From Protopterus annectens (taxonomy: Eukaryota > Chordata > Ceratodontiformes > Protopteridae): DNA of 64,000 nt. The DNA lies in assembly GCF_019279795.1 (NCBI RefSeq), contig NC_056745.1:504875750-504939749 (forward strand), given 5' to 3'. Numbering within the stretch: the stretch's first letter is position 1; every line of letters starts with the position of its first letter. This document shows, one piece after another, positions 21,300 through 31,402 of this stretch. The translations under genes were made by a program, and so were the position numbers. Under the pieces are notes generated by a model. The model was not told the origin of the DNA. It searched no databases and saw only the letters and a list, made by a program, of their open reading frames with translations.

Positions 21300-22189
21300 C
21301 AAGTCACTGAGTTTGCCTTCTGGTGGATTGAGACCTGTCTTCTCCTCCCTTCTGTGTTGTAGTGCCCCACTGGCGAGGTTTATTCTGGGCTTGTGGTTGT
21401 CCTCTGCCCCCTGGGCACCTGTATTTACCCCTCTGTGGTCTGTCAGTGGCTGGAAAGGACCAATTTTTTGTTGGCCAGTTTCTGCTGAAGCGAGGGGGTT
21501 GTACTTGTAGGAAATCTTTGACTGTCTGCATTGATTTTGCCTTATCTTCCATTTTCTTTACAACTTCTTCTGCTTTAACTCCAAAAAGAACATCCTACTG
21601 TAAGGGAGCATCTAATAGTTTTGCTTTAACATGATCAGGCAGAGTTTGTTCCTTTAACCAAGCATGCCTACGTATAACCGATCCAGTGACAGCTGCTCTG
21701 CAGGAGGCCTCCAAAGAATCAAACCCACATTGTAAGGTATGTTTGCCCACCTGCTCAGTGGCGTGCAACAGATCCTGTACTTCTTTCAATTCAGATTGTT
21801 GGGGGAGGGAGGTTATCCTTTGCTTTAACTGAGAGATTAGAAATTGCTGATACTTACGCATATGAAATTGACAATTCAGTGCCCTCATAGCTAGTGTGGC
21901 TGAGGTGTAAACCTTTTTCCCCCACCTGTCTAGTGCTCTGGAATCCCTCTCAGAAGGTACTGGGTTTTTAGCCATAGAAGCCTTAGCCCCCTTGGAACCC
22001 TGGGAGATGGTCTCTGGGTCAGCTACTGGGCTTTTGTAAAGAAATTTGTGGGAATCAGGTACTCTGTAGTATCTGTCAGGCTTAGCAGGAGGTAGAGAGT
22101 CTGGGTTGAAACTGGATTCTAAATAGACAATCCACAATGTCCAAAACAGGTGGGATGGCAAGAGGTCTGTGTTGCGGGAGTAAAAGAAA
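21300..22189 (-). pseudogene. DIRS-D gag, C-terminal part
   Basis: Block 22161-21595 reads KPDRYYRVPDSHKFLYKSP, RWGKKVYTSATLAMRALNCQ, QVGKHTLQCGFDSLEASCRA and GSVIRRHAWLKEQTLPDHVK. After one frameshift, 21552-21304 reads SMQTVKDFLQVQPPRFSRNW and ends in an Arg/Gly/Gln-rich basic tail, probably RNA-binding. Gag resumes on the other side of DIRS-E at 27619. The helical core resembles the domain proposed to have been captured in vertebrate LAP2-alpha. Confidence 0.85.
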
Positions 22190-22391
22190 AGTACAGTTTT
22201 GTACCTACCATAAATGTAGATGTTCGAAGATCCACATTGCTGCAGTCCTTACACTTGGGTAGTCCGCTGTCCTCGGTCGGCCCGAATATCAAAGTATAAG
22301 GCTGACGTTGGTCAAGGCGCATTTGACTGACATCAGGACGTCAGGGTACAAATGCGCATGACCGACGTCATATCCTCAGTCTTTTCTTGCC
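22190..22391. repeat. DIRS-E left ITR
   Basis: This is nearly identical in inverse to 27448-27618 from CACATTGCTGCAGTCC inward. The outer ~40 bp (AGTACAGTTTTGTACCTACC and on) are not repeated at the right end, so the ITRs are asymmetric, as in described DIRS elements. The TATA box of the other copies is degenerate here (GGGTACAAATG). Confidence 0.92.
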
Positions 22392-22562
22392 CCAGATGTC
22401 AGAAGACCCTAAAAAGAAAGGTCAAAACCAAAAGACAGCAAACAAACAACCAACCATCCTAGCACTAAAAATATGTACAATATATACAATATATCCCATA
22501 TTGGCAACCCAACCCACACAACCGCCTCTAACTACAGAGGGGAAGGAGGGAGGGTAAAATTG

Positions 22563-22673
22563 GACTGCAGCAATGTGGATCTTCGAACATCTACATTTAT
22601 GGTAGGTACAAAACTGTACTATGTTCTTCATCTCACATTGCTGCAGTCCTTACACTCGGGTAGAATCCCAAAG
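22563..22673. repeat. DIRS-E internal complementary region
   Basis: The sequence GCAGCAATGTGGATCTTCGA copies E's left end in inverse, and ATGTTCTTCATCTCACATTG copies E's right end in inverse. The join (22619/22620) is the expected circle junction. A G-rich tract (GGGGAAGGAGGGAGGG, 22539-22554) lies next to it. Confidence 0.92.
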
Positions 22674-22697
22674 CAGAGGTAAGGGAGGATGGCCAAA

Positions 22698-24671
22698 CTA
22701 TAAGGAAGCAGGAGCTGCCAAAATGCCCTGCAAAACAGCAGTGGCAAAACCAGCACTAGATTTAGAATAAAGTGGTAGGTGATAATGCCTAGAGAAAGTA
22801 TGCACTGAACTCCAAGTAGCTGCCTCCAAAATATCCTTAGTTGCCACCCCCCTCAAAAAAGCTGTCGAAGTGGCAGTAGCCCTAGTGGAATGAGGCCTAA
22901 TCCCAGCTGGAATCTCCTTGCCATGATGGGAATAACAGAAAGCAATGCAAAACCCAATCCACTTAGAAATAGTTTGTTTTGACACAGGCTTGCCTGTGTC
23001 AAAATAATATCGCAACTGCCTGTGTACATCTAAAGTGTGCAAAATCTTTTCCCCTTTATTTTGGGGATTTGCATAAAAAGTAGGCAAATGAATAGTTTGG
23101 TTTAAAGCCACACTAGAAACCACTTTAGGCATAAAGGAAGGATTAGTACATAAAGATACCCTATCCTTATGGAAAATTAAGAAAGGCACAACCGCCATAA
23201 GGGCCTGCAACTCAGAAACCCTTCTTGCAGAGGTAATGGCCAACAAAAAAGCAGTCTTCCATGACAAATATTTCAACTCGGTAGTAGCTGCAGGCTCAAA
23301 AGGTTGTAGAGTGAGTTTCTCCAACACAAAATTGAGATCCCAGGCAGGAGTAGGAGCTCTACGTGGGGGTCTTATATTCTTTGCCCCTCTAAGAAATTGC
23401 TTGAACAAAGGATGAGAAAACAATGGTGGGTCACAATCATAGTGAGCCGAAATTGCTGCAGCATGAACCTTAATAGAAGAGAAGGACAAACCTTTGTCCA
23501 GTAACTCAGTAAGATATTGAAGAGCCGCACTTAAATTAGGCTCAGAAACATCCAAATCCTTTGCTGCACTCCAAAATAAAAATCTCTTCCATTTATCTGC
23601 GTACACTTTCCTTGTACTAGGCCTTCTAGCTTCCAAAATAACATTCAAAACTTGCTGTGGAAGTTGAGACCCACTATGGTTCAAAACAGAATATGCCAGG
23701 CTGTTAGGTGAAGAGAGTGAAGCTTGACATTGAGCAAATGACTGTCCTCCTGAGATAACAGGTGTGGAATCGAAGGCAAAGGCCATGGAGGCTCCCGTAC
23801 CAGGCTTCTCAGTAATGGGTACCAATGCTGTCGAGGCCAATCTGGAGCTATCAAAATCATCCTTGGCTTGTCCTGTCTGGCCTTTAGTAGTACCTTTGGG
23901 AGGAGAGGCAGAGGTGGAAAGGCATACACATGAAGATTGCTCCAATTGAAAGACAGAGCATCCACTTTCCAAGCTGTGGGATGAAACCTTTTCGTGCAAA
24001 ACTTTGGCAGCTGGTGGTTTAGTGGAGAAGCGAACAGATCTATGTCTGGAGTTCCCCATGACACTGTCAATTTCTGAAATACATGAGGATCCAATTTCCA
24101 CTCGTGGGGATCCATAATTCGTCTGCTCAACACATCTGCTAAGGAGTTCTGTGCTCCCGGCAGAAACCTTGCCTGAAGATTTAGCTGTAAACTGAGAGCA
24201 GTCTCCCACAAAATCATTGCTTGCCTGCATAGAGGATAAGAATGTGTTCCCCCTTGCTTGTTGATGTACCACATGACAGTTGTGTTGTCTGTTAGAATCA
24301 ACACCTGCCCTGGAAGAAGTAAATCCTTGAAAGCTATTAATGCAAACTGGAATGCTAACATCTCCTTCAAGTTGATACGTAGATGTTGTAGTCTGGCAGG
24401 CCACTTGTCTTGTATCCACCTTCCATTCAGATGAGCTCCCCAAGCTTTGTCTGAGGCATCTGTCGTTAGAATCTGACTCGCCTCTGGCCGGGTCACAGAG
24501 AGTCCCTTGTTTAGGTGACATTCCTGAGCCCACCACAACAATTCCTTTTGAATGCAAGGTATTATTTGAATGACAGTGTCCAGATCCTGGCAGTGCTGTG
24601 TCCATACATTTTTGAGATACCATTGTAACTTCCTCATATGCAGTTTGGCATTGGGAAGCACCAGAATACAA
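22698..24671 (-). CDS. DIRS-E tyrosine recombinase ORF (intact frame)
   Basis: The last ~325 residues (from about 23670) are a complete YR. It starts with an N-terminal SAM-like core-binding region from LEARRPSTRKVYADKWKRF, then the catalytic domain with SARRVSELQAL (first Arg codon 23220-23222), HSTRATATS (His 22890-22892, second Arg 22881-22883) and SVHTFSRHYHL (Tyr nucleophile 22782-22784). The stop is at 22698, just before the ICR. Known role: YRs insert circular DIRS cDNA by site-specific recombination without target duplication. The frame is open ~330 codons further upstream, overlapping RNase H and RT. Whether that part is translated is unknown, so the true start is uncertain. Confidence 0.88.
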   Translation of the reverse strand: MYSGASQCQTAYEEVTMVSQKCMDTALPGSGHCHSNNTLHSKGIVVVGSGMSPKQGTLCDPARGESDSNDRCLRQSLGSSSEWKVDTRQVACQTTTSTYQLEGDVSIPVCINSFQGFTSSRAGVDSNRQHNCHVVHQQARGNTFLSSMQASNDFVGDCSQFTAKSSGKVSAGSTELLSRCVEQTNYGSPRVEIGSSCISEIDSVMGNSRHRSVRFSTKPPAAKVLHEKVSSHSLESGCSVFQLEQSSCVCLSTSASPPKGTTKGQTGQAKDDFDSSRLASTALVPITEKPGTGASMAFAFDSTPVISGGQSFAQCQASLSSPNSLAYSVLNHSGSQLPQQVLNVILEARRPSTRKVYADKWKRFLFWSAAKDLDVSEPNLSAALQYLTELLDKGLSFSSIKVHAAAISAHYDCDPPLFSHPLFKQFLRGAKNIRPPRRAPTPAWDLNFVLEKLTLQPFEPAATTELKYLSWKTAFLLAITSARRVSELQALMAVVPFLIFHKDRVSLCTNPSFMPKVVSSVALNQTIHLPTFYANPQNKGEKILHTLDVHRQLRYYFDTGKPVSKQTISKWIGFCIAFCYSHHGKEIPAGIRPHSTRATATSTAFLRGVATKDILEAATWSSVHTFSRHYHLPLYSKSSAGFATAVLQGILAAPASL

Positions 24672-25723
24672 GATGCCATGAACCCCAAGGCTTGAAGGAC
24701 TGTCCTTGCAGTCAGCCTGGACTGATGAGACAATTGATGAAAGTAAAGGGAAAGATTCTTTTGTTTGTCCGGGGTCAAAAGGCCATCTGGGATGCTGTAT
24801 TCAGTCTTACACCCAGAAAGCACATGTCCTGAGAGGGTACTAGACTGGACTTTATTTCGTTCACAGAATACCCCAGGCATCTTAGCACTGCTATCACATA
24901 TTCCAAATGATGAAGAAGCTCGTCCCTTCCTTGAGCCAGAATCAGGCAATCGTCCAAATAAGGATAGATCTGTATTCCTTTTAGCCTGAGGAAAGCTATC
25001 ACTGGAGCCAGAACTTTCGTGAACACTCTGGGCAGTAGATAAGCCAAAGGGCAATGCAGAGAACTGATAATGAGAAGTCCCAGCTCGAAAACGCAGATAC
25101 TTCCTGCAACTCAGTCTGATAGGAACATGAAGGTAAGCCTCCTTGAGATCCAAAGTTACCATCCAATGATCTTTGCCCAGCAGAGGTAAAAGCTGTTGTA
25201 ACGTCAACATTTTGAACTTGGGAATGTCCAGATAAGTGTTGAGGGTAGATAAATCCAAAATTGGACTCCACGTGTTCCCTTTCTTTGGTACTAGGAACAG
25301 GCGAGAATAAAATCCTAGGCCCACTTCTGGCATAGGGACCGGCTGTATAGCCCCTATTTGAAGTAACAGAGAAATTTGTTTGTGAGCCTCTATTCTTTGT
25401 TGAGGAGGAACGTCTGGCATGCCTTTGAAAGGAGGCAAGGTATGGAAATAAAACCTGTAACCGTGGTGTATGATATCCAATACCCATCTGTCTTGGGTAA
25501 TCAAACTCCAATTTTCCTTGAAAAGTGCCAACCTTCCTCCCAAAGGTGCTGCCAGACGAGAAGGCTCTGGCAGCTGAAAAGGTAGGTCATTGGGTCTGTT
25601 TACGAAAGGACTGACCCCTGCCCTCACTCGAAGACTGTGCAGGTGAACTCCCTGTTCTAGGCCTGAAAGAGCCCTGAGCTCTGCCCCTACCACGACTAGA
25701 CCTACCCCTAGACTGGGAATCAT
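23681..25723 (-). pseudogene. DIRS-E RT-RNase H-methyltransferase-like ORF with a double frameshift
   Basis: The frame stays open for 680 codons. Order: PLGGRLALFKENWSLITQDR, RT FLVPKKGNTWSPILDLS, VTLDLKEAYLHVPIR and YQFSALPFGLS. Between about 25047 and 24775 the correct frame is a different one: it holds LPRVFTKVLAPVIAF, IQIYPYLDDCLILA (catalytic Asp pair) and CFLGVRLNT. Two opposing shifts leave the long frame open but replace the palm core with unrelated residues. RNase H follows (LTTDASDKAWGAHL, NLKEMLAFQFAL, DNTTVMWYINKQ, LADVLSR), then DIDLFASPLNHQL, YAFPPLPLLPK and MILIAPDWPRQHWY (putative methyltransferase-like). The RT is therefore inactive despite the long ORF. Confidence 0.88.
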
Positions 25724-27306
25724 AAGAAGGATACGCCCACCCCTTGGTAGGCCAATTTCTACTAAACTTCGGAGGCTGAACCTGCAAAAAATCTTTAACA
25801 GTCTGCATAGACTTAGCCTGGTCTTCCATTTTCTTTAAGACTGCCTCAACAGGAGAACCAAACAACACATCAGATTGTAAAGGAGCATCTAAAATCCTTG
25901 TCTTAACATGGTCAGATAAATTCTGATCCCTCAGCCAGGCGTGCCTGCGAAGAACTGACCCAGTGGCAGCCACCCTAGACGAGGCCTGTACAGCATCAAA
26001 ACCACATTGCAAAGAATGCTTACCCACCTGTTCAGAAACATGTACTAAATCTTGTAACTCTTTACACTCAATACCTTCCGCCAGAGCATCTACCTTAGAC
26101 TTCAATTGTGAAAGGAGATAGTTTTGGTATTTCAACATGTGAAACTGACAATTCAAAGCCCTCATAGCTAGGGTGGAAGTATAAACTTTCTTTCCCCATC
26201 TATCCAAAGCCCTGGCCTCTTTATCTGGAGGAACCGGATTTTTGACAACAGAAGCCTTAACACCTTTAGGCCCCTGACTAACAGTTTCTGGGTCTGCCCT
26301 AGGACTCTTAAAAAGATACTTATGAGCTTCAGGCACCCTGTAATACCTATCCGGTTTAACAGGAGCAGGAGGCAAAGAATCAGGATTAAGAGAAGCCTCT
26401 GCAAAACATCTTCCACCACATCCAGAACAGGAGGAATAGCCAAAGGCCTATGCTGGGGTAAAACAAAAATTCCCTAAGCCTTTTCCTGGAATCAGAGAAG
26501 TCCTGACCTTCCCACTTAAAATGCTCCCTCATGGAATGAAGAGTCTCTGAAAAGAAAAATCCTCAGGAGGAGAAGCAGAAGGAGTAGAATCATCCACATC
26601 AGAATCAGAATAAGGAGAATACTCCTGCAAGTCTTCAGTCAAGACTCTGAAACATCCAAGCCTGCTCAAAACTCCTAGCTCAGGTTCCACCCTGGTCTCT
26701 TATCAGGAGGGGGAAAGAACCTCTAATCAAAGTAATCAAATCTTCTGCCATTTTAAGCATATGCTTCTTGGGCACAGTTCCTGAAGAACTAGGGGTAACA
26801 CCAACTGAAGCTAAACCTGGCCTGCCTCTGGGAGAAGCCTTGGAAACAGAAGGAGAGGGCCTAACCACCCTAGGAAGGGAGGGGAGTACAGTAACCTGAG
26901 AAGCCCCTTCGGCCTGACCTGCCTCCTGAGAGGCCACATCCTGCAATAACAAAGTCTCTCCCTGGGACTCCAAAGAAACCTCCGGCGGAACCACCGGCTC
27001 CACCGACACCTCTAAAGAACCGGCGTCCAGAACGGACGGTTCTTCTAGCCTAGGCTTAGCAGCTTTGTCCTTGCACTTCTTGAAGAAGCGGGCCAGAGCA
27101 TCCGACGGCATTTTATAATTACACCGCTTCAAGACTAACCTGGCACAATCTAACATTCTCTTTATAGTGCCCTTATTGAATCTAGCACAAGAGTGACATC
27201 CAACAACGTCGTGCTCAGGCCCTAAACAAGGAATACACAAAGTATGATAATCTCTATGCGGTATCTGTTTCCCACAAGAAATACAGTTATTCACTTTTTC
27301 TGACAT
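25587..27306 (-). pseudogene. DIRS-E gag, in three frames
   Basis: The start ATG is at 27306 (MSEKVNNCISCGKQIPHRDY). The eight-ligand module is complete: Cys8, Cys11, His21, Cys24, Cys27, His32, Cys37 and Cys40. The first frame runs to 26680. Around 26500-26400 the acidic/aromatic linker is shifted. The helical core and basic tail are open at 26375-25587: RYYRVPEAHKYLFKSP, ALDRWGKKVYTS, MRALNCQFHMLKYQN, VGKHSLQCGFDAVQASSR, then RGRSSRGRGRAQG. The tail overlaps the pol frame by ~135 bp. Two frameshifts separate the parts. Confidence 0.85.
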
Positions 27307-27447
27307 CCGGTAAACCACTGAGGCAAGAAAAACTAAAATATTCCCAACGGGTACTTAGCCAACTTTGACTCGGTCTGAAACTCCGAATTCGAAAAATTTC
27401 AGAACGCCAACCGGCACTTGCAACGCTGCTTCTGCATCGGACCATGC

Positions 27448-27618
27448 GGCAAAAAAGACTGAGGATATGACGTCGGTCATGCGCATTTGTACCCTGACGT
27501 CCTGATGTCAGTCAAATGCGCCTTGACCGACGTCAGCCTTATACTTTGATATTTGGGCCGACCGAGGACAGCGGACTACCCAAGTGTAAGGACTGCAGCA
27601 ATGTGAGATGAAGAACAT
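27448..27618. repeat. DIRS-E right ITR
   Basis: This is the inverse of 22190-22391 minus the outer left extension. It ends GAGATGAAGAACAT. The gag ATG lies about 140 bp further in. Confidence 0.92.
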
Positions 27619-28508
27619 CTCTCTGAGCCTTTTCTTGGAATCAGAGTAGTCCTGACCTTCCCAGTGAAAATGTTCCCTCATAGTGTGTAAAGTTTCCCCA
27701 AAGGAGTAGTCTTCAGGAGGAGAAGCTGAGGGAATAGAGTCCTCAGCATCAGAATCTTCATAAGGAGAGAAGGAATAGTCTTGGTCCTCAGAGGAGTCCT
27801 AAGAAATGGACAGTTGCTCAGAGGAAGCAGAATCTTCCTCTTGTCTAGGCTTTTTGTCAGGAGGGGGCTGTGAACCCCTGATTAAAGAAATCAAATCTTC
27901 AGCCATTTTGAGTATCTGTTTCTTAGGCATAGGGCCTTGAACAGGAGACTGAAGCGCAGTCCTTTTAGATTTAGAAGGAGTCTTCGACTTAGAAAACGTT
28001 TTAATGGTGAGAGTCGTCGGTCTGAAAACGCCTTCAGAAACCGATGGCGTTTCAGTAGCCCTGACGTCTTTAGAAGCAAAGTCGTCGGAAGGGCCTGAAG
28101 TAAAAGGCTGCGTCGGCCTAGTATATTCCGTCAAAATTTCCATAGCGGTCTCGGGTTCCGGATCTGCGGTAGTCAGGGGCTGCGTCGGAGCCTCACTGAG
28201 TACCGGAGAACTGGAGACCGGATCAGCAGAGGCCTCGGAATCTGGCTTAGGCCTGGGCCGTCAGTCCTTATCCCTGCGTTTTTTGTGCACGTCGGTAGCT
28301 CCGACGGCATGTTGTAGTTAAATTTTCTACCAAAATAGTGTCGTGCAAAATCAAATAGTCTTTTAATAGTACGCTTATTAAACCTAGCACAAAACCGACA
28401 AGAAGTGACGTTGTGGTCTGGGCCTAGGCAAGGTATGCAGTGAGAATGAAAATCCTTATGAGGTATTTGCTTCCCACAAGAAATACAATTGTTAACTTTT
28501 TCTGACAT
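27619..28508 (-). pseudogene. DIRS-D gag, N-terminal part (continues 21300-22189)
   Basis: The start ATG is at 28508 (MSEKVNNCISCGKQIPHKDF). The Cys/His module is complete (CISC, H, CIPC, H, CRFC) before a shift near 28310. A second frame at 28143-27799 carries the Thr/Ser-rich linker and ILKMAEDLISLIRGSQPPP with an acidic tail. DIRS-E inserted in the following aromatic/acidic segment: the sequence CTCTCTGAGCCTTTTCTTGG at 27619 continues the text that stops at 22189. Confidence 0.85.
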
Positions 28509-28615
28509 CGGTCTGAGGCAAGAAAAGTTTCCCCAACGGGGTACTTAGCTTTATAGAAGACTTCGGTCTGAAATTCGAATTCGAAAATCTCAGGAGGCGG
28601 CCGACCGGCACTTGC

Positions 28616-28799
28616 GGCAAGAAAGACTGAAGAAAATGGCGTTGGTTGCATCATATATACCCCTGGTGCACTGACATCAGGGATGAGGCGACAGCAACCG
28701 ACGTCGGACCAAGACTTTGGAATTCTGGCCGACTGCGGGACTGCCTGACGACAGGATAACCCAAGTGTGATGACTGCAGCAGGGTAACACGATGAACAT
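28616..28799. repeat. DIRS-D right ITR with TATA-like box
   Basis: This is inverse to 17882-18075. It retains the TATA-like box (minus-strand GGGGTATATATG, 28653-28663) that the left ITR has lost. It ends GATGAACAT. Confidence 0.9.
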
Positions 28800-30240
28800 C
28801 AACCAAGTTTCTGTCTCAAAAGTTCAAGTATTGCACTGAAAGAAACATCAAGGGGTGATCTAGGAGCCCCCTGCCTTTCACCATAGTCAATGTCTTTGGG
28901 TAAAGACTCCTGTGGTGGAGTTAAGTGTCTCCTTTTACACAAATGCTTCCAAAGGGGCTCTACAGTGGGAAATTCCATGGATGATTCCGAATTTCAAACA
29001 TAGTCCGGAATACGGAGTGTCTCCAGGCTTGACCAGACTGGCTGTCCTGACAGAACAGGATGAAAAGACTTAGGATTCACAGTAGACAGGTGAAAAGGGG
29101 GTGGACTTGAGGATGGTAAGGATGTCTTGTCCACAGAGGTGGAAAACGGTCTCTCCACTACCTCAAGGGCACAGGTCACAGGGGAAGCAAGCCCCAATCA
29201 GGCAGGAACTGAAGGCACCTGAGCAGAACAAAACCCAGTCTCCACAAGATCCTGCTTCAATGCAACGGCTGAAGCTGAGCTGTCCAGTGCTGAGGTTCTG
29301 AGAGAAAGAGATGGCTCCAAACCCAAACCCCCTGATCTGATCTCAATTTTAAGGTGCAGAGACTCTTCCAGCTCTGACAGAGTCAGGGCCATCTGAATCA
29401 GAGAAAGTGTCAGAGTTTAAGGTCAAGCCTTAGGATCTGACACATACAAACTCAATTCTCAGGTCCGTAGGTTCCAAAATCAGGGGCTGGAATGGGATTA
29501 AAGTGGGAGTCAAAAGCTGGGGTTGAAATGTAGGTAGGTTCATGGGTCTAATGAGAGATGAGCCATGATAACTCCCAACTGAATCTGGGTTCTGAGAAAC
29601 TTTCTCATCATCCTATCCACATCCCATTCTGTTAGGCTCCTACATGATGTGAGGGATGAAGAGGTCGAGAGTGGTCTGGATAGCCTTTGCAGTGTCTCTT
29701 GCAAGAAAATGAGTGCGGCCTCAAAGTAACAGACTCCAAAGTGAATTCAGACCTTGTATGTGGAGACGCTGACTTGGCTCAAGTCGGAGACAAAAAGACA
29801 GTTGGATCCGATGGTCTCAGGTTTGGCAGAGTCAAATCTGAAGCAGTCGGATCTAATGATCTTGTGATTATCTCAGGCAGGGCTGAGCCCAAAGTGGGAG
29901 AACGAGTAGAAAAACACTTCCGCGAATTCGTAGTTTTGTTAGTCACATCCCCCCTTGGTATATTCTGAAGATTTCTTGGAAGAGGAGGATGCAGCTCCAG
30001 ATTAAAAGGAAGAAGTGGAGGGAAGCAAACCTTTCACAATTAGTTTGTTTTTGCACTCTGCTTGTGCCCTCTGATTAAAACTTGCACAAATCTCACAATC
30101 AGATGAATTTTTCCGAAGCAGTAAATACACTCACAGTGAGCATCTGAGTTAGGGGTTTTGTGCAGAGACAAAGAACACTTTTTAAAGCCAGCTGATTTAT
30201 CCAACAGATTTCAAAAGCATCTCACCAAAAACAATCACTA
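28800..30240 (-). pseudogene. DIRS-C gag, N-terminal and middle parts
   Basis: Near 28850-28950 the text parallels DIRS-F 59040-59200 (GGGTGATCTAGGAGCCCC against GGGTGACCTTGGGGAACC; CTCCTTTTACAC against CTCCTTTTGCAC). The N-terminal Cys/His module lies at about 30170-30060: minus-strand HCECIYCFGKIH and, after a one-base shift, CEICASFNQRA. This has the same ligand spacing as DIRS-F gag. The segment runs to near 30240, where a poly-A/(TA)n stretch begins and no ITR is visible. Confidence 0.7.
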
Positions 30241-30289
30241 CAACAAAAAAAAATTGTCTGTATAAGTACGTATGTGTGTAGGTAGATAT

Positions 30290-30293
30290 GTAT

Positions 30294-30352
<59 letters not shown>

Positions 30353-30370
30353 CACACATAAATATATATA
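30290..30370. repeat. (TA)n-rich microsatellite
   Basis: A GTGTGTATATATATATATAT run of about 22 TA units (30303-30346) is flanked by TATG/TACACA degenerate repeats. Confidence 0.95.
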
Positions 30371-30530
30371 AAAACCTAAATACTCTGCGTATTCACCACG
30401 TTGAGGTAACAGCACAATTTAATATTCCCAATCTTCCCACGTACAAAACAAGTATAAAAACAATAAATGGGAGATAAATGCTTTTGGGTAAACAACCCTT
30501 CATCAGATCTAACAATAATCAACAATTCCT
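30371..30530 (-). other. Possible Penelope-like 3' terminal fragment
   Basis: On the minus strand this contains CTGATGA (30506-30500), then a GGGT/ACCC hairpin (30498-30486), then AAAAGC. This resembles the core, helix II and GAAA box of a hammerhead ribozyme, with one base off (AAAA). Hammerhead motifs are known in the terminal repeats of Penelope-like elements. No coding part of such an element was seen. The assignment rests on this short motif only. Confidence 0.35.
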
Positions 30531-30599
30531 GCTATTTATATAAACATATAACCAATCAATACTTAATGAAAAATGCACCAAAAATCCAAAACAGGAACA

Positions 30600-31243
30600 T
30601 TAAAATACTCATTAGATGTAAGATTATCAGTTAACCAATCATCAGTTGCTATTTCTAACATCAACCAATCAAGATACCATAAAGCATCTGTAATAATTGT
30701 CTGAAGAGAACTAACCAATGGCTGCCATTACAAATCCTGTGAACATTACTGGTTGAACTCTCAGAGTGCAATCACTGGTGACCAGTGTACGAATAGAAAC
30801 AATCTACTTCAAAAACCACAAGCAGAAATATCTATTTTGTTAGTAAGCATTCATCAATTACCATTGTAGATCATCACTACAATATAAAAGTACATATACG
30901 TTTAAGAAACAATGCACCAGCTAAAGAGTTTACATGAATATTCAAAAATGCCTTGTATAAAACGTACTAATATGCTATTGCAAAGATCGTATTCACATTA
31001 GCTTTTAAGAATAAAAAGAAAATCAACTACTACGTGTGCAAGAATAGATCAATCCATCAGTTTGTATTAACAAACCCATAGCGATGGTGCTTAAATCATT
31101 TATCCAAAGGATAATACAAAAATACTAACGCAAATTCCGCATACAACATTAACATCAAAATAAACCTTCAAAGCACCCAGAGCATGACTGAGTGAATACG
31201 GTCATTGATGGGAAGAGAAATTCAAGTGCAATCAGAATGTAAC
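30600..31243. repeat. Diverged ~245-bp tandem array, left part
   Basis: AT-rich DNA with repeated landmarks CCAATCA, AACCTTCAAAG and GAGTG...TCATTG...GGAAGAGAAATTCA. It resumes right of the inverted-repeat element at 32546. No coding potential. Unit boundaries on this side are poorly defined. Confidence 0.5.
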
Positions 31244-31329
31244 AAATAAATAACCAAAAGCAACACAATCCTGGCACTCAAAGGAGGTGGAAAATAAATT
31301 TCTTTACCACAGTGAAATGTGGAACCAAG

Positions 31330-31402
31330 AGCTTTATTGCATAAACGCAATCACACCACAATGGCGTTTTTGTCTTCTGTTATACTTCCACAGATGCAAA
31401 AC
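31330..31402 (-). ncRNA. Hammerhead-ribozyme-like motif, left arm (core mutated)
   Basis: On the minus strand helix I is TTTTGCAT pairing with ATGCAATAAA. The core reads CTGTGGA (consensus CTGANGA, so A6 is mutated), the second core box is CAAAA in place of GAAA, and helix III AACGC pairs with GCGTT. Helix I is better preserved than in the right arm. Likely inactive as it stands. Confidence 0.4.

Larger units (their letters stand above)
22190..27618 (-). mobile_element. DIRS-E, best-preserved family-1 copy
   Basis: The left end is AGTACAG at 22190 and the right end GATGAAGAACAT at 27618, a total of 5429 bp, uninterrupted. The two ITRs differ at only about three positions over ~165 bp. The YR gene is a single open frame with all catalytic residues. 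It sits inside the gag of DIRS-D, whose sequence resumes at 27619 with no obvious target duplication. Being innermost, E is the youngest of the C-D-E stack. Gag and pol still contain frameshifts. Confidence 0.93.
17882..28799 (-). mobile_element. DIRS-D, family-1 DIRS (contains DIRS-E)
   Basis: The left end is AGTACAG at 17882 and the right end GATGAACAT at 28799. The ICR at 18233-18332 carries the joined ends. DIRS-E occupies 22190-27618. Without it D is about 5.49 kb, the family norm. It inserted into the gag of DIRS-C: DIRS-C-type gag sequence ends at 17881 and resumes at 28800 (with a C). Gag, pol and YR are all recognisable but each has frameshifts. Confidence 0.92.
13490..30240 (-). mobile_element. 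DIRS-C, family-2 DIRS remnant broken by LINE-2 and DIRS-D/E
   Basis: Its own sequence lies at about 13490-14686, 16410-17881 and 28800-30240. On the minus strand these give the gag N-terminus (30190-30050), gag middle (29700-28850), gag helical core (17571-17130), RT (16800-16410 and 14686-14465), RNase H (14321-13757) and the putative methyltransferase-like region (13720-13500). Each block matches DIRS-F or DIRS-H better than family 1. YR, ICR and both ITRs are not recognisable, so it is truncated at both ends. It is the oldest layer of this cluster. Confidence 0.8.

Noticed and set aside
22200-22663. Possible CRISPR-like or phage attachment repeats
   Set aside because: The repeated ~35-bp blocks are the ITR and ICR of DIRS elements. 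There are no spacers of regular size and the context is eukaryotic.
30197-30477. Tyr-Ile repeat ORFs
   Set aside because: Translations of the (TA)n tract only.
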